The position numbers and the translations under genes were made by a program. Below, piece by piece: positions 36,701 through 48,700 of a DNA stretch of 64,000 nucleotides; the first letter of the stretch is position 1; every line of letters starts with the position of its first letter. Source of the stretch: Marchantia polymorpha subsp. ruderalis (Eukaryota; Streptophyta; Marchantiopsida; Marchantiales; Marchantiaceae); contig AP031355.1 in the NCBI GenBank assembly GCA_037833965.1, positions 23,523,501 to 23,587,500 on the forward strand, given 5' to 3'. The notes beneath the pieces were generated by a model. That model was not told where the DNA came from and made no database searches. It saw nothing but the letters and a program-made list of their open reading frames with translations.

Positions 36701-38634
36701 CAATTCATCCAACCCGACGGATCGAAGGTAAACAATAGGCCCGACCATGCAATTAATTCATCAATCCCAATCTGTCTGCCTCTCAACTCAACCGACGGTA
36801 TTCCGGTATACGAGGTGGATGAAGCCCGTTCCTCGCCTTCTCTGCATGGGGCTTGTGGGGTTTCAGACAGTGATGTGTTGTGGGAGAATTGACTCAACTG
36901 TTGAATTCACTATCTGTACTCTCCTGATAAGACCAGCACATGTGCAACATGGCTTTGACACTATGTGCATGAAGTGTGGAATCCCTTTCTAGCCAAAAGA
37001 GTGAGGAGTGAGGAGTGTTGAGCCTACTATTCTGTCGACCCGAGCAATCCCATTCATTGCCTTCTCAACGGACGATGTACGAGCTGGAGAAACGCCATAA
37101 CGTAAGGGTGTGGAGTATTGGCTGTCCAAGGGATTTGTGCCCCACGCTTGGGAATTCGGGACTGTCACTAGTTTCCTCAACCCTCATGTATTTGCATTGT
37201 ACAATAATGATATGCACAGAGATTTCCAGCTTAGAGCTAAGCCCAGTCAGTCCACGACAACTCCGCTCTGCCTCCATGTAGAAGAGCCTCTCTAGCCACG
37301 AAATGCCGATGGAATTTCTCGAATCCGTGATACCGTTTCCCAGATCTTCTCCTGGCTGTGGATTTGGACTCCAGCTTTGCTGCAGCTCACTTAGCACCAT
37401 GACCATTTGGCAATGGAGTGACATAGAAAGCAATTTCGCGAAATCAATCAGATGTGGTGTAGTACTCCGTTACACTGTAAATCTGCTGTGAGGATTCATT
37501 TTGACATATTTAATTTACGAATGAAGGAATAAAGCAAGTCCTCATAGAAGGACAGGAATGTGAAGCGACGATAAGAGATGAATTTTTTGTTATCGAGCTT
37601 CAACACATTCCAGACATAAAGTTGGTACTTCTTATTGGTATATGAAGATTGAGGCTCATTGGTCACTCGTTTCAGTTGACGTTTTGTGGAGATAAAGTTC
37701 TGAGTTTCACGAGAACCATCTAATTCTCGAAGAAGACATCACACCTGATGCTGTCCCTTGTACTCACTCTCATCTGATCTGCGTCTTCATACGCTTGAGA
37801 CTCGAGGCTAATGACTTCTCTAATCCTCAACCTCGATACAGGAAGACTTAGTACGCTTAATTGCACATCCTTAAGCTTATTATTCCCATACTGGACTGAT
37901 TCTTGAGTTCAAGCTACGATATCGGTGAGATTTTTTTTATATAAAGGCGTTTTTCGACCCTCTCCGGGGCCCGTCATGGCTGAAGGCGCTCAGGTATCGA
38001 CTAAAGCCCGAATTATATGGCCCAAAGGGCGGGATACTGCAGGGAGAAGTGCTTCGCGCGTTTCGAGGGTCCGAAGGGCCGAAGGCCAGACATGGCGAGT
38101 GGATTTCCTTCTTTGCCTTTCTGTACCCAGGGAATTTTGGATTCTCTCGCTCGTCCTTCTACTGCAAGTTTATTAATTCCAGCCCGAGTCAATGTCCTTC
38201 CATCCACCGCCACTTTCGGGACGGCGATCGATCACGCCAGATCCTCTCGTGATCAGCACTGCTACTTCTACTACGCCTCCTAAATCTGATTTTCCTGCCT
38301 TCTCTCTGTGAAAAGGGCGAATTTCCAGAATCTCGAGAGTGTTCGAAGAATTGGATAATCTTTTCGAGAAGCACGTGATGGAACATAGATCGAGCATCAG
38401 GCATCGAGGAGTAAAAAAAAACAAGTGATTCCATCGACGCGCTGCACGCACGCACGCACGCACGCTCGCTCGCTCGTCTTGCTCAATCTGAGATACAGCA
38501 AGCTTCACAACGTGTGATCACATGGTTTCCAGAACAAAGTTGCATTTGACGAGTGTGCTCGGCAACCATGTTTCGAGAGCGGCCAGAGTCAGATTTCCGG
38601 TCGACATCTCGAGGCCCTCAGATTTGTTGCACGA
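33780..38634. other. Intergenic, no supported gene
   Basis: 3' flank of the LURP-one gene, then mixed DNA. 36660-36800 repeats the motif ACCGACGGTAT(A/T)CCGG twice. Tetranucleotide GCAC/GCTC repeats lie at 38443-38477. Open frames lack domains. A weak TATA-like TATATAAAG lies at 37938-37946 with no recognisable gene after it. Confidence 0.45.
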
Positions 38635-39495
38635 TCAGGGAGTGCTTTGGGAAGCGTCGGGCGGTGGAGCATTGCCATCGCTCTCCTGGCCTGGCGGCGG
38701 AGTCGGACGAGCATTAGCGGGGCGAGACCTCGATCGCCCTTGGGCGCTCCCGGCCCGACTCGGGCCTCTGCGCGGCCGTTTTTTGGGTCGGCCTCTGGGT
38801 CGGCCTCGTCTTTTGGGTCGGCCTCTGGGTCGGCCTCTGGGTCGGCCTCGCTGATTTCTGGGTCGGCCCCTGCCACGGATGGGTGGCCTCCCCCTCCTTC
38901 TCCTTGGGGGGTCGTGTGTAACATTTCTACTGAGGCCCGTGGACCTTGGCCGCCGGCGTCGGGGCGTGCTGTTGTTGCGGCTTCTGCTGCGGGATCCGCT
39001 CTGGCTCCGGCGTCGGGTCGCGCTGTTGTTGCGGCTTCTGCTGCGGGATCCGCTCTGGCTCCGGCTCCGGCTCGTGCTGTTGTTGCGGCTTCTGCTGCGG
39101 GATCCGCTCTGGCTCCTGCTCCTGCTCCTGCTGCTCCTGCTCCTGAGTCGACATCGGGGGTTCATGCAGAAGCAATGCGGCGACTTGTGCCTCTTGGGCA
39201 GGCCGTCGTACTTGATAACGCAGCTCGGCACGAGCTGGTATCGCTCGTAGTGGTGGTGGAGCTCCGCATCCTTCACCAATCTGGTCAGCGCCTTGCCCAA
39301 TTGGCCCATGAAGTTCCTGCCCAGCTTGCAGTTGTAGAACCTCTCGATGTTCAATTTGATGTCGTGCTTCGTACAGCCGCCTCTCTTCCTCTCCTTGGCA
39401 ATCGCGTGCAGAATCAGCTGCCTCAGCGTCGCGAAAGGGTTCCTCCCGGCGCTGTTGATCATCACCCGCAGGGGTCTTCGTCTTCGATCCACCAT
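38635..39495 (-). CDS. Linker-histone-fold (H15) protein with RS and RGRP repeats: HMGA-like or protamine-precursor-like
   Basis: 286 residues, single exon, strong start context (ACAAAATGG). Residues ~18-89 form a winged-helix H15 domain (PFATLRQLILHAIAKERKRG, IKLNIERFYN, LGKALTRLVKDAELHHHYER). A short Cys cluster follows (HCFCMNPRC, 107-115). Three 18-residue repeats (RSRSQSGSRSRSRNNS core, 54-bp DNA period) occupy ~122-176. At 199-243 is an RGRP array (GRGRPRNQRGRPRGRPRGRP) that reads as serial AT-hooks; the tail is Pro/Ser-rich. H15 plus AT-hooks is the plan of plant HMGA proteins. Arg-rich H1 derivatives are also the precursors of sperm protamines in liverworts. Either way a nuclear DNA-binding and packaging role is expected. 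The overlapping frame on the other strand reflects the repeats and GC content. Confidence 0.85.
   Translation of the reverse strand: MVDRRRRPLRVMINSAGRNPFATLRQLILHAIAKERKRGGCTKHDIKLNIERFYNCKLGRNFMGQLGKALTRLVKDAELHHHYERYQLVPSCVIKYDGLPKRHKSPHCFCMNPRCRLRSRSSRSRSRSQSGSRSRSRNNSTSRSRSQSGSRSRSRNNSATRRRSQSGSRSRSRNNSTPRRRRPRSTGLSRNVTHDPPRRRRGRPPIRGRGRPRNQRGRPRGRPRGRPKRRGRPRGRPKKRPRRGPSRAGSAQGRSRSRPANARPTPPPGQESDGNAPPPDASQSTP
38780..38852. repeat. 12-bp tandem array encoding RGRP units
   Basis: GGGTCGGCCTCT-type units, about five copies with interruptions, within the H15-protein gene. On the minus strand each reads Arg-Gly-Arg-Pro. Such arrays can change copy number quickly. Confidence 0.9.
38966..39127. 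repeat. 54-bp tandem repeat, three copies, encoding 18-residue RS units
   Basis: Copies marked by GCTGTTGTTGCGGCTTCTGC begin at 38968, 39022 and 39076. A BamHI-like GGGATCC lies in each. High identity between copies points to recent expansion. Confidence 0.9.
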
Positions 39496-42399
39496 TTTGT
39501 GGCGCTCTCACGACGGATAGATCTCGTGTCGGTGCTCAGACTCCGCACGCCGGCGAGTCCGGATGCATCAGATGCCAAGCTTCGATTCGTGTCCCTGGTC
39601 TGTGATCAGATCGCTCTCGTGCATCGGAAGCTGGAGACGTAATTCCCGGTGGTGGTGGCAGTGGATGATGAGTCCGATCGGGGCCCATCACAGGGCGACG
39701 AGAATGGCAGGCTCATCAGAAGAGCTCGAATGCGCAAAGATCACGTCGAAGCTCCGAGAGTTTGTTTTATCGGTCGCTTAGCATCAGCCGAGGCCTGCAC
39801 GGCAGACATGGATGGATTGAAGAGACATGTCTGTTTGCAGGCGCTCGGCAGAAGGTACAGAGTGATGACTGGCTCTCGAGACCTTCCGTGAACGACATGC
39901 CTCTTCACCTGCTATCGAACGTGATCGTTGACACGGAGCCAGATCTCGGAGGAGTTGGAGCACATCTGCTGGCTGGCTGGCTGGTGATGGCGCCCGATCC
40001 CTTCGAGTACGTCATATTCTTCGTGTTCTCGATTCTGTTGATCCGACGGATCGCGATGGATGCTCTGGAACTCCTGCGCCAGGAAGAAGGCTACGCTGCA
40101 TGAGCTGCTGCGCACCGCGGTCGGTCGTTCACACTGTCGCGTGTTTCTCGATCGTCATCTCTCCCGAGCTCTCTCGATCCCACATCGGAGCCACGAATCT
40201 TGTGGGCAGCATGCTCGAGACTTCTCTGGACCCGTTCTCTGGACATGAAGGCTTCATGACGAAATCATAGGATTCCTGCGACGCTGACGACGGTGCTGAA
40301 TTTCATTCTCCGTGCGTGTACATCAGAAGGCCGACGGGTCAGCTGTTACAGATTTCGAGGTTGAAATTCCTTTCCCCATGTACTCGCCGTCAGAAAGAGT
40401 CACATTGGTAACACGTTGAACGGGATAGTGGGTAATGGTCTCAACGATGAAAGGACATTTACTCGTCTCGGAGTGTTGAAAATTTGTCGTGAGGAAAAAA
40501 GCATCTGCATACCTTCACCTCCTTCTACTCTCTATCAAGATCATGCGGAACATTGAATGATGCATTTTGAACGTGGACCTCGTCCATGGCAAAGTCCAGT
40601 CGATCTATTCGAATTTGGCTACTTTGATAACGTTGAGTGGAGCGATGAAGCATGGTCGACATGAGGAAATCAAATCTCTTCCGCATTGATCCACCGACAG
40701 CTAGAGAGTTTTCGCCTTCCTCGTCCAATTCATGAGACAGAAGCAAGAGCTCACTAGATGCTGACCTCAAAGTGGCAAGCATTTATATGTGCAAAATAAT
40801 CCGTAAAACAAATGTTCACTAAATGTTTTTGCAGGTATATTGCAACGGAATCTCAAGAAGTAGCAGGGTGTGAAGAGAAGATATGAACTTCCACACCGGC
40901 TGTACCTCCTCAATAGCTGTGTGATGGAAGAAACTGGGCTGTCCATTCTTTGGAAGTGTTTTTCGACGTAAAGTCAGAACTTGTCTTAAGGCATATTAAC
41001 TGGGAGTAGATGTCAGAAAACCAATCCAGCTTATGTCGAGAGGGTAGTCATCACCAAGGGCACTTCTAGAAAGCCACGTGGAGTACAGTCATGCTTGCTT
41101 GCGCTTCGATGTCATGAGCTAGCAGCAGATTTGCTTCGCTCTGGCCAGAACTTTGTGCAATACGATGTGCAGCAGAATCTCGAATGCAAAACCCTCCCCA
41201 CAAATTCCAAGAAGCGTTTTACTGACGATCACGAGGAAGAATCGATTGACATTCTGGTGAGCAAAATGGAAACTTCATCTGTGAACAAATTCCCATCTCC
41301 GAGCGATCAAGTCAGAATGAAAATAAATACTGGATATATCCTCATACCACAGCAAACATGGCCGTGAGAGAATCTGTGATGGAACTGTGATCCTTGGTAA
41401 GATGTGTTGATCTTCTATGACTGACTTACGCAGTAGATCATATCAGAAGTAAGTTATACAGTCGACTCTGTGGTTGCAGACATGGAGATTTTGCCATTAT
41501 CCAAACGCTCTAGAAATTCACGAGTAAATTTCTACACGTGCATGTATGCAAATGAGCTTAGAAAGACTGGGGAGCAACGGGTGAGTTGCAGTGACAGAAC
41601 TTCTTCATCCTCAATCTGAATTGATTTGTCCATGTATTGTTCCCAAGAGAAGGAACCAGGCTTCCTTCCACTGGTCGAGTTTTCAGAGCATGCTGGGCTT
41701 CAAAGAACTGAGTTTCAAGTAGGAGCAGAGCATCGCCTGTCTATGATTGATCAAAATGAGATCTAGCTGTGCGTCTCTTTGGTCCACAGACGTCTCCATC
41801 GAATTTTGTCGTCCACAGAACCTCGTATTCAGTAACTTGTCACATCTAGTGAAGCCATGAGAAATGAACTCTGTCACCACGATAACCATAGCTCCAACCT
41901 TCGGACAGTCCTTAGCTTCCGAGTGATTTGCCGATTTACTCTCTTTTCACACCCTTTTAATACATTGCCTGCATGCAACTTTTGTGCTTGCCTTCACATC
42001 TTTACAGCATTGAAATTGAATTAATTGATTACTTTGGGACGAGATATTTGGGGTTATAGGCACTCCAAGACTTGACTGCGAGCTCACGTTCGTATTCATG
42101 GTGATGCTAGAGAGTGAAACTTTAGTTTCATACATTGATATACATCCATATCCATCTCGTTTTCCATCGGATTCATCGAAAGTAGTGTTGCGTAAGTCAC
42201 TGGTCAGACAGCTCTGCTTGGAAATAACATGTTCAGGAGTCAACAGTTTATGAAAGGTTGTCAGAACTTGTGGCCGCGTTGAGTGTCCAACACACCACCA
42301 TGTTTCAGCCAATAATTCTGATTTTCAAATGATTGGATAATCTATGATTGACACATAGAGTATACAACTTAGCTTAATTTTGGCAGATATGATGTGATT
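39496..42399. other. Intergenic, no supported gene
   Basis: Upstream region of the H15-protein gene, then mixed DNA. A small ATG-started minus-strand frame at 40525-40782 (85 residues, natural composition, containing RIDRLDFAMDEVHVQN) has no recognised family and no clear promoter, so it is not called. No RNA gene seen. Confidence 0.4.
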
Positions 42400-44220
42400 G
42401 GATTTGGGGTTTAGGATATGTTATATTCTTATATATGAAGCGAACACTAAGTTGAAAAAATTATTTTTTCTCAAAGAAATATATCAGCCTTTGTTGCGAC
42501 GTTCAAGTGCTTTTCACTGATTTGTTAATATCAACAAGACATACCGTTGAAATCCTTTGAAAATAATTTTAAAAAACTATTGTTTGAGGTTTTTATGAAG
42601 CCTAATTGATCTTGATAGAATCGTATGAAGTTTTCATTTTTATTTGAAAACTTAGATTTTATCGGAAATTATTTAGGAAGAAATCTCTACTAATTCTGAT
42701 TTACGTTGTTCATCGATTCATTTTTCAAAATATTTTGAACAGAAATTTTATCAACTCCACGTAAAATTTCACTGTAAATACTTACAGCGCAATTTTCCTG
42801 TTTTAAATTAAAATAAAATTTGGGGTAAGACTGCTACTAGTTTGGCTTTACTTGAACTGCATTTTGCGTAAAACTTTTATGTTCATACCAAATTTTCACA
42901 TCAGGTAAGTTTGAGACGAAACGTGTAGTTTTTTTCTTCAAAAATTATGTTGACTTGGTAGAAATTTAATTTATTTTTCAAAAAACTTGTTAGAAATAAA
43001 ATTGCATTGACATATTTATGCAAAAAAAATGATTCGATTTGTCAAAAATTACTTTTACTCGCATCTTTTAAATTAAAGTATCATCCTAGAATGAAAAATA
43101 ATAATTTGAGAACTTCGTGCACATAATAGTGTATTATATTTAATCTTACGTTTACATGAAACGATAGATGTACCTTGAAGTATCTCATGAAAGCAGTACA
43201 AATTTTTTTCCCCTTTCAGTTGTCCACTTTAGCCCTTTATTCACGGCATACTACAGAAAGCATTATATATTATGCCCATTAACCAAGTTATTAAAGCTTA
43301 TGCATTTATAAAGTTGAGTTTTGATCTTAAGTATGACGTGCATGTGACAGTTACTTAGAAGATATCTGCATTGAAAATGCAGATAAATAGTAATTTATGA
43401 TTTTTGCGAACCAACTGTAGTGATAATTAAGCGGATGAGAATCCAAAAATATGAACAACGCTACATAATGTTCATGTTGCCAAATATATTCAAAGACTCA
43501 AATTAAATTAATCCATGAAACTCCCATACTTCACAATGTGATTGTAATATAAACCTTCAGTGTCATCTATTGTATATATTTTATGACCACATATGTTAAT
43601 AAAGTTGACATTGAATTACAACTAACCTAGCATTGAAAATAGATCTCTGTTTCCAATATTTGACCATAATAAGTAATCAATTTTTCTTATAAAAAAAATG
43701 ATTTTTTTTCTTTGTGCATGATATATAATATAAAAATATCAAAATCAATAAATTCAATATTTAACTAGGTATTTTTGCGAACTTGTTCAAAATTAGTTAG
43801 AGAATGAAAAAAATTTGTGATAATTGCAGACAAAAGGATATTTTACAGCATTTTAAATCAACATATTTTCGCAAGATTGTTTTTCCATTTCGTCAATGAA
43901 GTAATATTATCTACAACTATATAAAAACTAATCTCAGCTACTAAACGATCAATAACAACTTTCTTTACTTTATTTAACACCCTGCATGATTATTGTATTA
44001 TTCTCCATTAAACGATGTTGATGACAATATAGATATCATTGTGGCAGTTTAAACGATCTATTCTCACATCATCATTATCTAAAATTGTTCACTATCTCTT
44101 TCATAGCTTTAGAATTTTAGTTGCCATAAGTCTTAATTTTTTTCAATATGTTAACTTTTGATTTTGTTTTCGCATTTTGCACTGGAACATGTGATCATGT
44201 GCAATCACCATATCGAGAAT
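42400..44220. other. AT-rich block, probably decayed repeat DNA
   Basis: Very AT-rich, without open frames of note. Its composition matches the copia relic, but I could not recognise a pol motif on either strand. It ends abruptly about 210 bases before the U2 promoter. Confidence 0.4.
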
Positions 44221-44430
44221 TATTTCCTCGAAGAAGAGTCATAACCCAAAGCAACTGGTGGTTCAAGTGCAAATTTGTAGTGTGAAAATGAGTGGAGCTA
44301 TGGAGAGATAGGAGGAGCTCACTCCCTCTCTAACGCCTCATTGTGGTGCCCGCTCGTAGACAACGAGCTCAGCATGCTTGTGCTACTTCCTCCACGCGGC
44401 TGATGGAGAATTCGCAGTTCTAATTGTAAA

Positions 44431-44480
44431 AACCCATACGGCCGGTATTTCCTCTTGAGTATTAGTGAGAGTCATAAACT
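44431..44480 (+). promoter_or_regulatory. U2 snRNA promoter: USE-like element and TATA box
   Basis: AACCCATACG at 44431-44440 sits at -71 and resembles the plant upstream sequence element (RTCCCACATCG). CATAAACT at 44473-44480 is the TATA-like box at about -29 to -22. The ~32-base gap between the two is the spacing of RNA polymerase II-transcribed plant snRNA genes; the polymerase III type has ~24. Confidence 0.6.
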
Positions 44481-44501
44481 CTGGGTCTAGACTTTCCAGG
44501 T

Positions 44502-44697
44502 ATACCTTTCTCGGCCTTTTGGCTAAGATCAAGTGTAGTGTCTGTTCTTATCAGTTTAATATCTGATACGAGGGTCATCGATCCTCACGATATTAATCTA
44601 ATTTCTGTCACGGGTGTGAGTCCAGAGGGGCAGCTTGCTGCTTCGGGCTCGCCGGTGTCGCTTTGGTATGGCACTACCTCCTCGGCCGGCACAGCCC
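44502..44697 (+). ncRNA. U2: U2 spliceosomal snRNA gene with variant branch-site recognition base
   Basis: The first ~66 bases match plant U2 almost exactly: ATACCTTTCTCGGCCTTTTG, GGCTAAGATCAAGTGTAGTG, TCTGTTCTTATCAGTTTAAT, ATCTGATACG. Stem-loop IIb (GAGGGTCATCGATCCTC) differs from the usual sequence but keeps its pairing, and the 3' part folds into two stems (around GGGGCAGC/GCTGC and GCCGG/CCGGC). A correctly spaced promoter lies upstream. Two deviations: the branch-site recognition element reads GUAGUG where GUAGUA is near-universal (base 39, position 44540), and the Sm-site region reads AATTTCTG, where an unbroken U run is usual. The 3' end is estimated from the family length of ~196. It may be an active variant or an early pseudogene; the compensated stem favours past selection. 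Confidence 0.9.
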
Positions 44698-45796
44698 TCA
44701 TTCCTCATACTAGGAAACCAAATAATACAAATAGCAACAGCCAATTCTCTATTCTGGTAATACCTTACTCAGTATATGGACTGCCTATCGGAAGAACAAG
44801 GAATTAGATTGTGTAATTGACATACCAAACGAAACATGACTCAATTTAATACAGCTGTATTAAATTGAGACTCGTTGAGCTAAACTGTTCCAAATTAATA
44901 ACATTTTGAAGACATTTGGAGATGTGTACTGTGTGCACTTATGCTGTACACTTCTACCACAAGCTTCTTCACCGTGATTGCTGTCAGCCTGCCGCTCTTA
45001 GTCATGTGGCCGCTTGGATATCCAGGCATACTGCGATGTCAGACATAGTCATGTGGTGTAAAATTCATACGATGAAAGTTCGATCTGTTTCTCAATCACT
45101 CTGCAGGAGGGCGCGATTTCTGGTCTTTGGTAGAAGGATGTCTCCGCATTTTCTGATACGAAGTAAGGTCGGTTGTGTACTCCGAGAGAACAGGTAGACT
45201 TATGAGTGGACTTAATGAGACTACGTGTGTATGCAGAAAAGCAGCTGGGATGAAAACTAATCAACACCCGACTGCTAACCTCGTGAATGTCAATCAGAAA
45301 CAAGTTCTGCTCCATTCAGAAGTTGAAGATGCAAATATCAATCACTGCATAGAAGTTGGCTCCTCCAGCTCAGTACAGAGTCACAGCCTCTTTACACATG
45401 TTGTCCAAGTCTCAAGCCTCACTATTTTCCTGCCTGATCACGAGTGTTGAGAAGGCTGTAGAGCTTCCCTTGCCTTCAGCAGCGGAGCTGTAGCAAGGCT
45501 TTGAGGCTCCTAGATAGTCCACTCTTGCAATGCACAATCAGCCTCGTACCGATGGACAAAACTTCAGCTAAGTAGTAAGCCAGATTCATGCATATTTCAG
45601 AAGCAACGCAAAGCCACATATGTTGGCAGCGAAATCTCGGCAAATTTGTTATTATATTCGATATATATCTTACATATCCACTTCAACTGACCTCAAACAT
45701 TTCCGGAAGCATGCACACTACACATAGGCTCCGAACGAGAGGTTCAACGGAATTGTAAAAATATATCGTACAAAGGCTAGTGTCGAGCAACAAAGC
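44698..45796. other. Intergenic, no supported gene
   Basis: A possible snRNA 3' box (ACTAGGAAA) follows U2 at about 44718. The perfect palindrome 44840-44869 lies here. Several ~90-codon frames show no domain. The region from ~45480 on is the 3' flank of the beta-propeller gene. Confidence 0.45.
44840..44869. repeat. 30-bp perfect palindrome
   Basis: CTCAATTTAATACAG followed immediately by its exact reverse complement, with no spacer. It lies about 140 bases past the U2 3' end. Confidence 0.95.
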
Positions 45797-48700
45797 TCAG
45801 AGCTCGTAGTGTCTCCGGTGATGTGAATTCTGAGGAGCGTGAGCACAAGGAGCATGTGCATTGGCTACAGTCGGCCAAACATCGGCATAGTAATCAGGAT
45901 TGTTACACTTGAGGGGTTTTCCTAACCCACTGGTAGAGAGTTTTTGGAGTTCAGTCTTGCTAAACTGATGAGGCGACCATCTGGCAGATCCATCTTCGAC
46001 AGAATTATGCGTCATCCTTAGCATACTAGACGGGTCGTTAACTTCAGCTACAAAGATCTCTCCTTGAGGATTAAACTGGAGGGGCATGGATATAGGCTCT
46101 GCACTGAAACCCGCAACATCCGAGCTCATAGCGATGAACTTGTCGTTCCCCATGAAACAAGGATGGGCGTCTTGCCCCAAACCAGAGTCCAAGACTTTGT
46201 GCAGCCCTGTCCCGTCGGGACGTATCTGGAAAATGTTGTAGGCAGTACCATGTGGATCCTCTCGATTCGACATGAAGATGATCCATTCACCACTGGGGGA
46301 CCAATGGGGATGGTTGTCCGACCAGTTACCATTTGTCAGGCGTCTGAGCATCTTCTCCTCTCCCTCGAACGCATCCATTATGTAGAGGTTCTTCCATCCA
46401 GATCGACCTGATTTAAACACCAACAGCTTTCCATCTGGCGATGGATATGGCATGGCATTGTTCCCTGTGCCGTATTTCGTCAGCTGCTTTACTGAAAGTT
46501 CTTGGCTTCTGTTACAGACATTGGCTACAGAGATGATGTGGATTTCTTCAGACACAACCTCAAAGCACTTGCCCGCAGTCACGAACAGAACTCCTCTTCG
46601 TAGTGGATCCCAGACTGTGCCAAATGCCCTGCCCGTATACACAAGCCGCTGAGAGACTTCCCCATCGAGACTGATCACATAAATTCCCTTCTCCTTTGTG
46701 GGGATAACGAGACCACTATCTCCTGTGTCCCGACTAAATGCTAAGTGAGTCCCGTCAGGAGAAATTGAAGGAAATGTACCATCCACTCTGATCAGGGCAA
46801 GGTTAGGCAGTGGTGACGGCAGAACCTCGATAAGAGGAATCGATTGCTTACCCTGGACAGTTCCTCTGCAGCGGTGGTAGCCGACTTTGCCAGATGAGGA
46901 GAGAAAAGGGCTGTAGTGACTGACATTCGGATACAAAAGCGCAGTCAGTTCGATGAACTTTCCTGACTTCAAGTCGAAGATTTCTACATGCCGAACATGC
47001 TTCAAGAACTCTGGCCTCCTCGTGGCAACCGCCAGCCAGTTGCCAGTTCGATATGCTGCTGGAGTTATGACGTGAACGCCAGGAGGCGTTATCCTTTCAG
47101 GCTCTTGGACTTCACCTTCTCCGGTTTCTAAAAAGTTGACTGGCAGATCTACTCGGAAGATGCTCCACCATCCATCATCAGCTACGCGGTGGAAGAAAAT
47201 GGTTTGTTCATCCAACCATGTTGGCCAACCCCCTGACTCAACCACAAGGCGTCTTTTGCTACCATCACTGGATCTATACACATAGAGATCGCTTTTGAGA
47301 ACGTTCACCTGGATATGCTTTCCACTGAACGAGGCTGCGGCAATCCATTTCCCTGAAGGTGAAATTGCTGGACTATAGTCTGCATGTCCAGCTGGAGTCA
47401 GCCTTACAGTCTTCCCGGTCTTCAGGCTGGTGGAGAAAACTGCCGCCCATCCAGTTCCATAGGTGCCACTCGGTTCTGCTGTTGACACAAACACGAGTCT
47501 GTTGCCACATATAGATGGTTTATCATTCATGAAAGAATGTTCTGAATCATGGAACGACATTTGAACAGGACCCACATGTTTGTCTGTCCCCTGTCCTATT
47601 TTTGCCAAAGACCTCCTGGCCCCATTTTCGACCATTTCAGAGGTCCTTATGAGAGGTCTGCCGGTGTCGTTGATGTAAATTCTAGGATTTCCTGCTCTAT
47701 CTGACACAAATAACAGAGCTTCGATGCCACTTCCATCTGCAAAAGTAATGACAAGGAGACACCAGTTGACATAACAGATAGTGGCATCCAACATCCTCTA
47801 ATATGGAATAGGCTATTTATTGCAACAAAATATTTAGCTCACTGCCCAAGAACAGAGAAAGGCTAAAAAGTACAACAAAAAGCATCAGAGATTAAGTAGC
47901 TACTTTGGCCCAAAGTATTCATCGGTCGGCTGGGTAGAGGTGCCCAGGAACCTGCTTTCAAAGATAATCAGTGTACGTGTAAGAAGCAACTGGAAATGAT
48001 CCTAAAGTCGGCATACGGCACATGGCATCAACGCAATGTGTTTGGGCATCCAAGCTAACCAGTGAAAATATCCTGGCTTCGATCTTCCTGAGAATCGAAC
48101 CCCCACTTGACAAGCTCAACAGCCATTGAGTTTTGTTCTGTAGCTCAGAAGTAAACTTCCAAGTTCAGCAACAGTGCCTCCAGCTGTGAATTGTCAACAA
48201 GTCAGCTTACATGACTTGTTCACAATCAACAACCTTTGGATAGGTTACAAACATACAATATGAGATTGATCCAAAATATACACTTTGAAGGTCAGCAGAG
48301 CTCTCGTGGCTTATAAACAACTCGATACTGCTCGGCGATTGTACTGACCAAAGAACGGCAAAAACACAATACATATCTCTCCTTTGCTTTGTATACGCCA
48401 CTTCAGAAGCTAGAAAAAAAAAGTTTCAAATCGACCATCCACATTCCAACTCCTTAGAATCCTACTGCTGTAGATGCTGGGCACTTTACGTTTCAGAGTG
48501 ATGACTATGAGAATATAGAGGTCTGTGCATCCACATAAATAAGAGATGACATAGATCGATACAAGGACAAAGTTCTTCACCCCACCTTTGTTAGAATCCT
48601 CGTCATGGCGAGCTTGTGGCGAGAGGAAATCTTCCAATGCTCGCCTCTCAGATCCTTCCACAAAATGGCCATTATAATTTATTGAAACGCCGTCAGTGAG

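Noticed and set aside
38927-39511. 194-codon minus-strand frame overlapping the H15 gene in another phase
   Set aside because: Gln/Glu-rich shadow of the 54-bp repeat. The H15 domain lies in the other frame.
38647-39642. 331-codon plus-strand frame overlapping the H15-protein gene
   Set aside because: It is antisense to a domain-bearing gene, and its Ala/Ser/Gly monotony comes from the reverse strand of the RS and RGRP repeats.
26256-40600. Shared 16-base string GACCTCGTCCATGGCA near 26265 and 40577
   Set aside because: About one such match is expected by chance in 64 kb, and the flanks do not align.
48092-48130. A tRNA gene in the beta-propeller intron
   Set aside because: Box A and B are present, but no acceptor, D or anticodon stem folds, so a SINE fits better.
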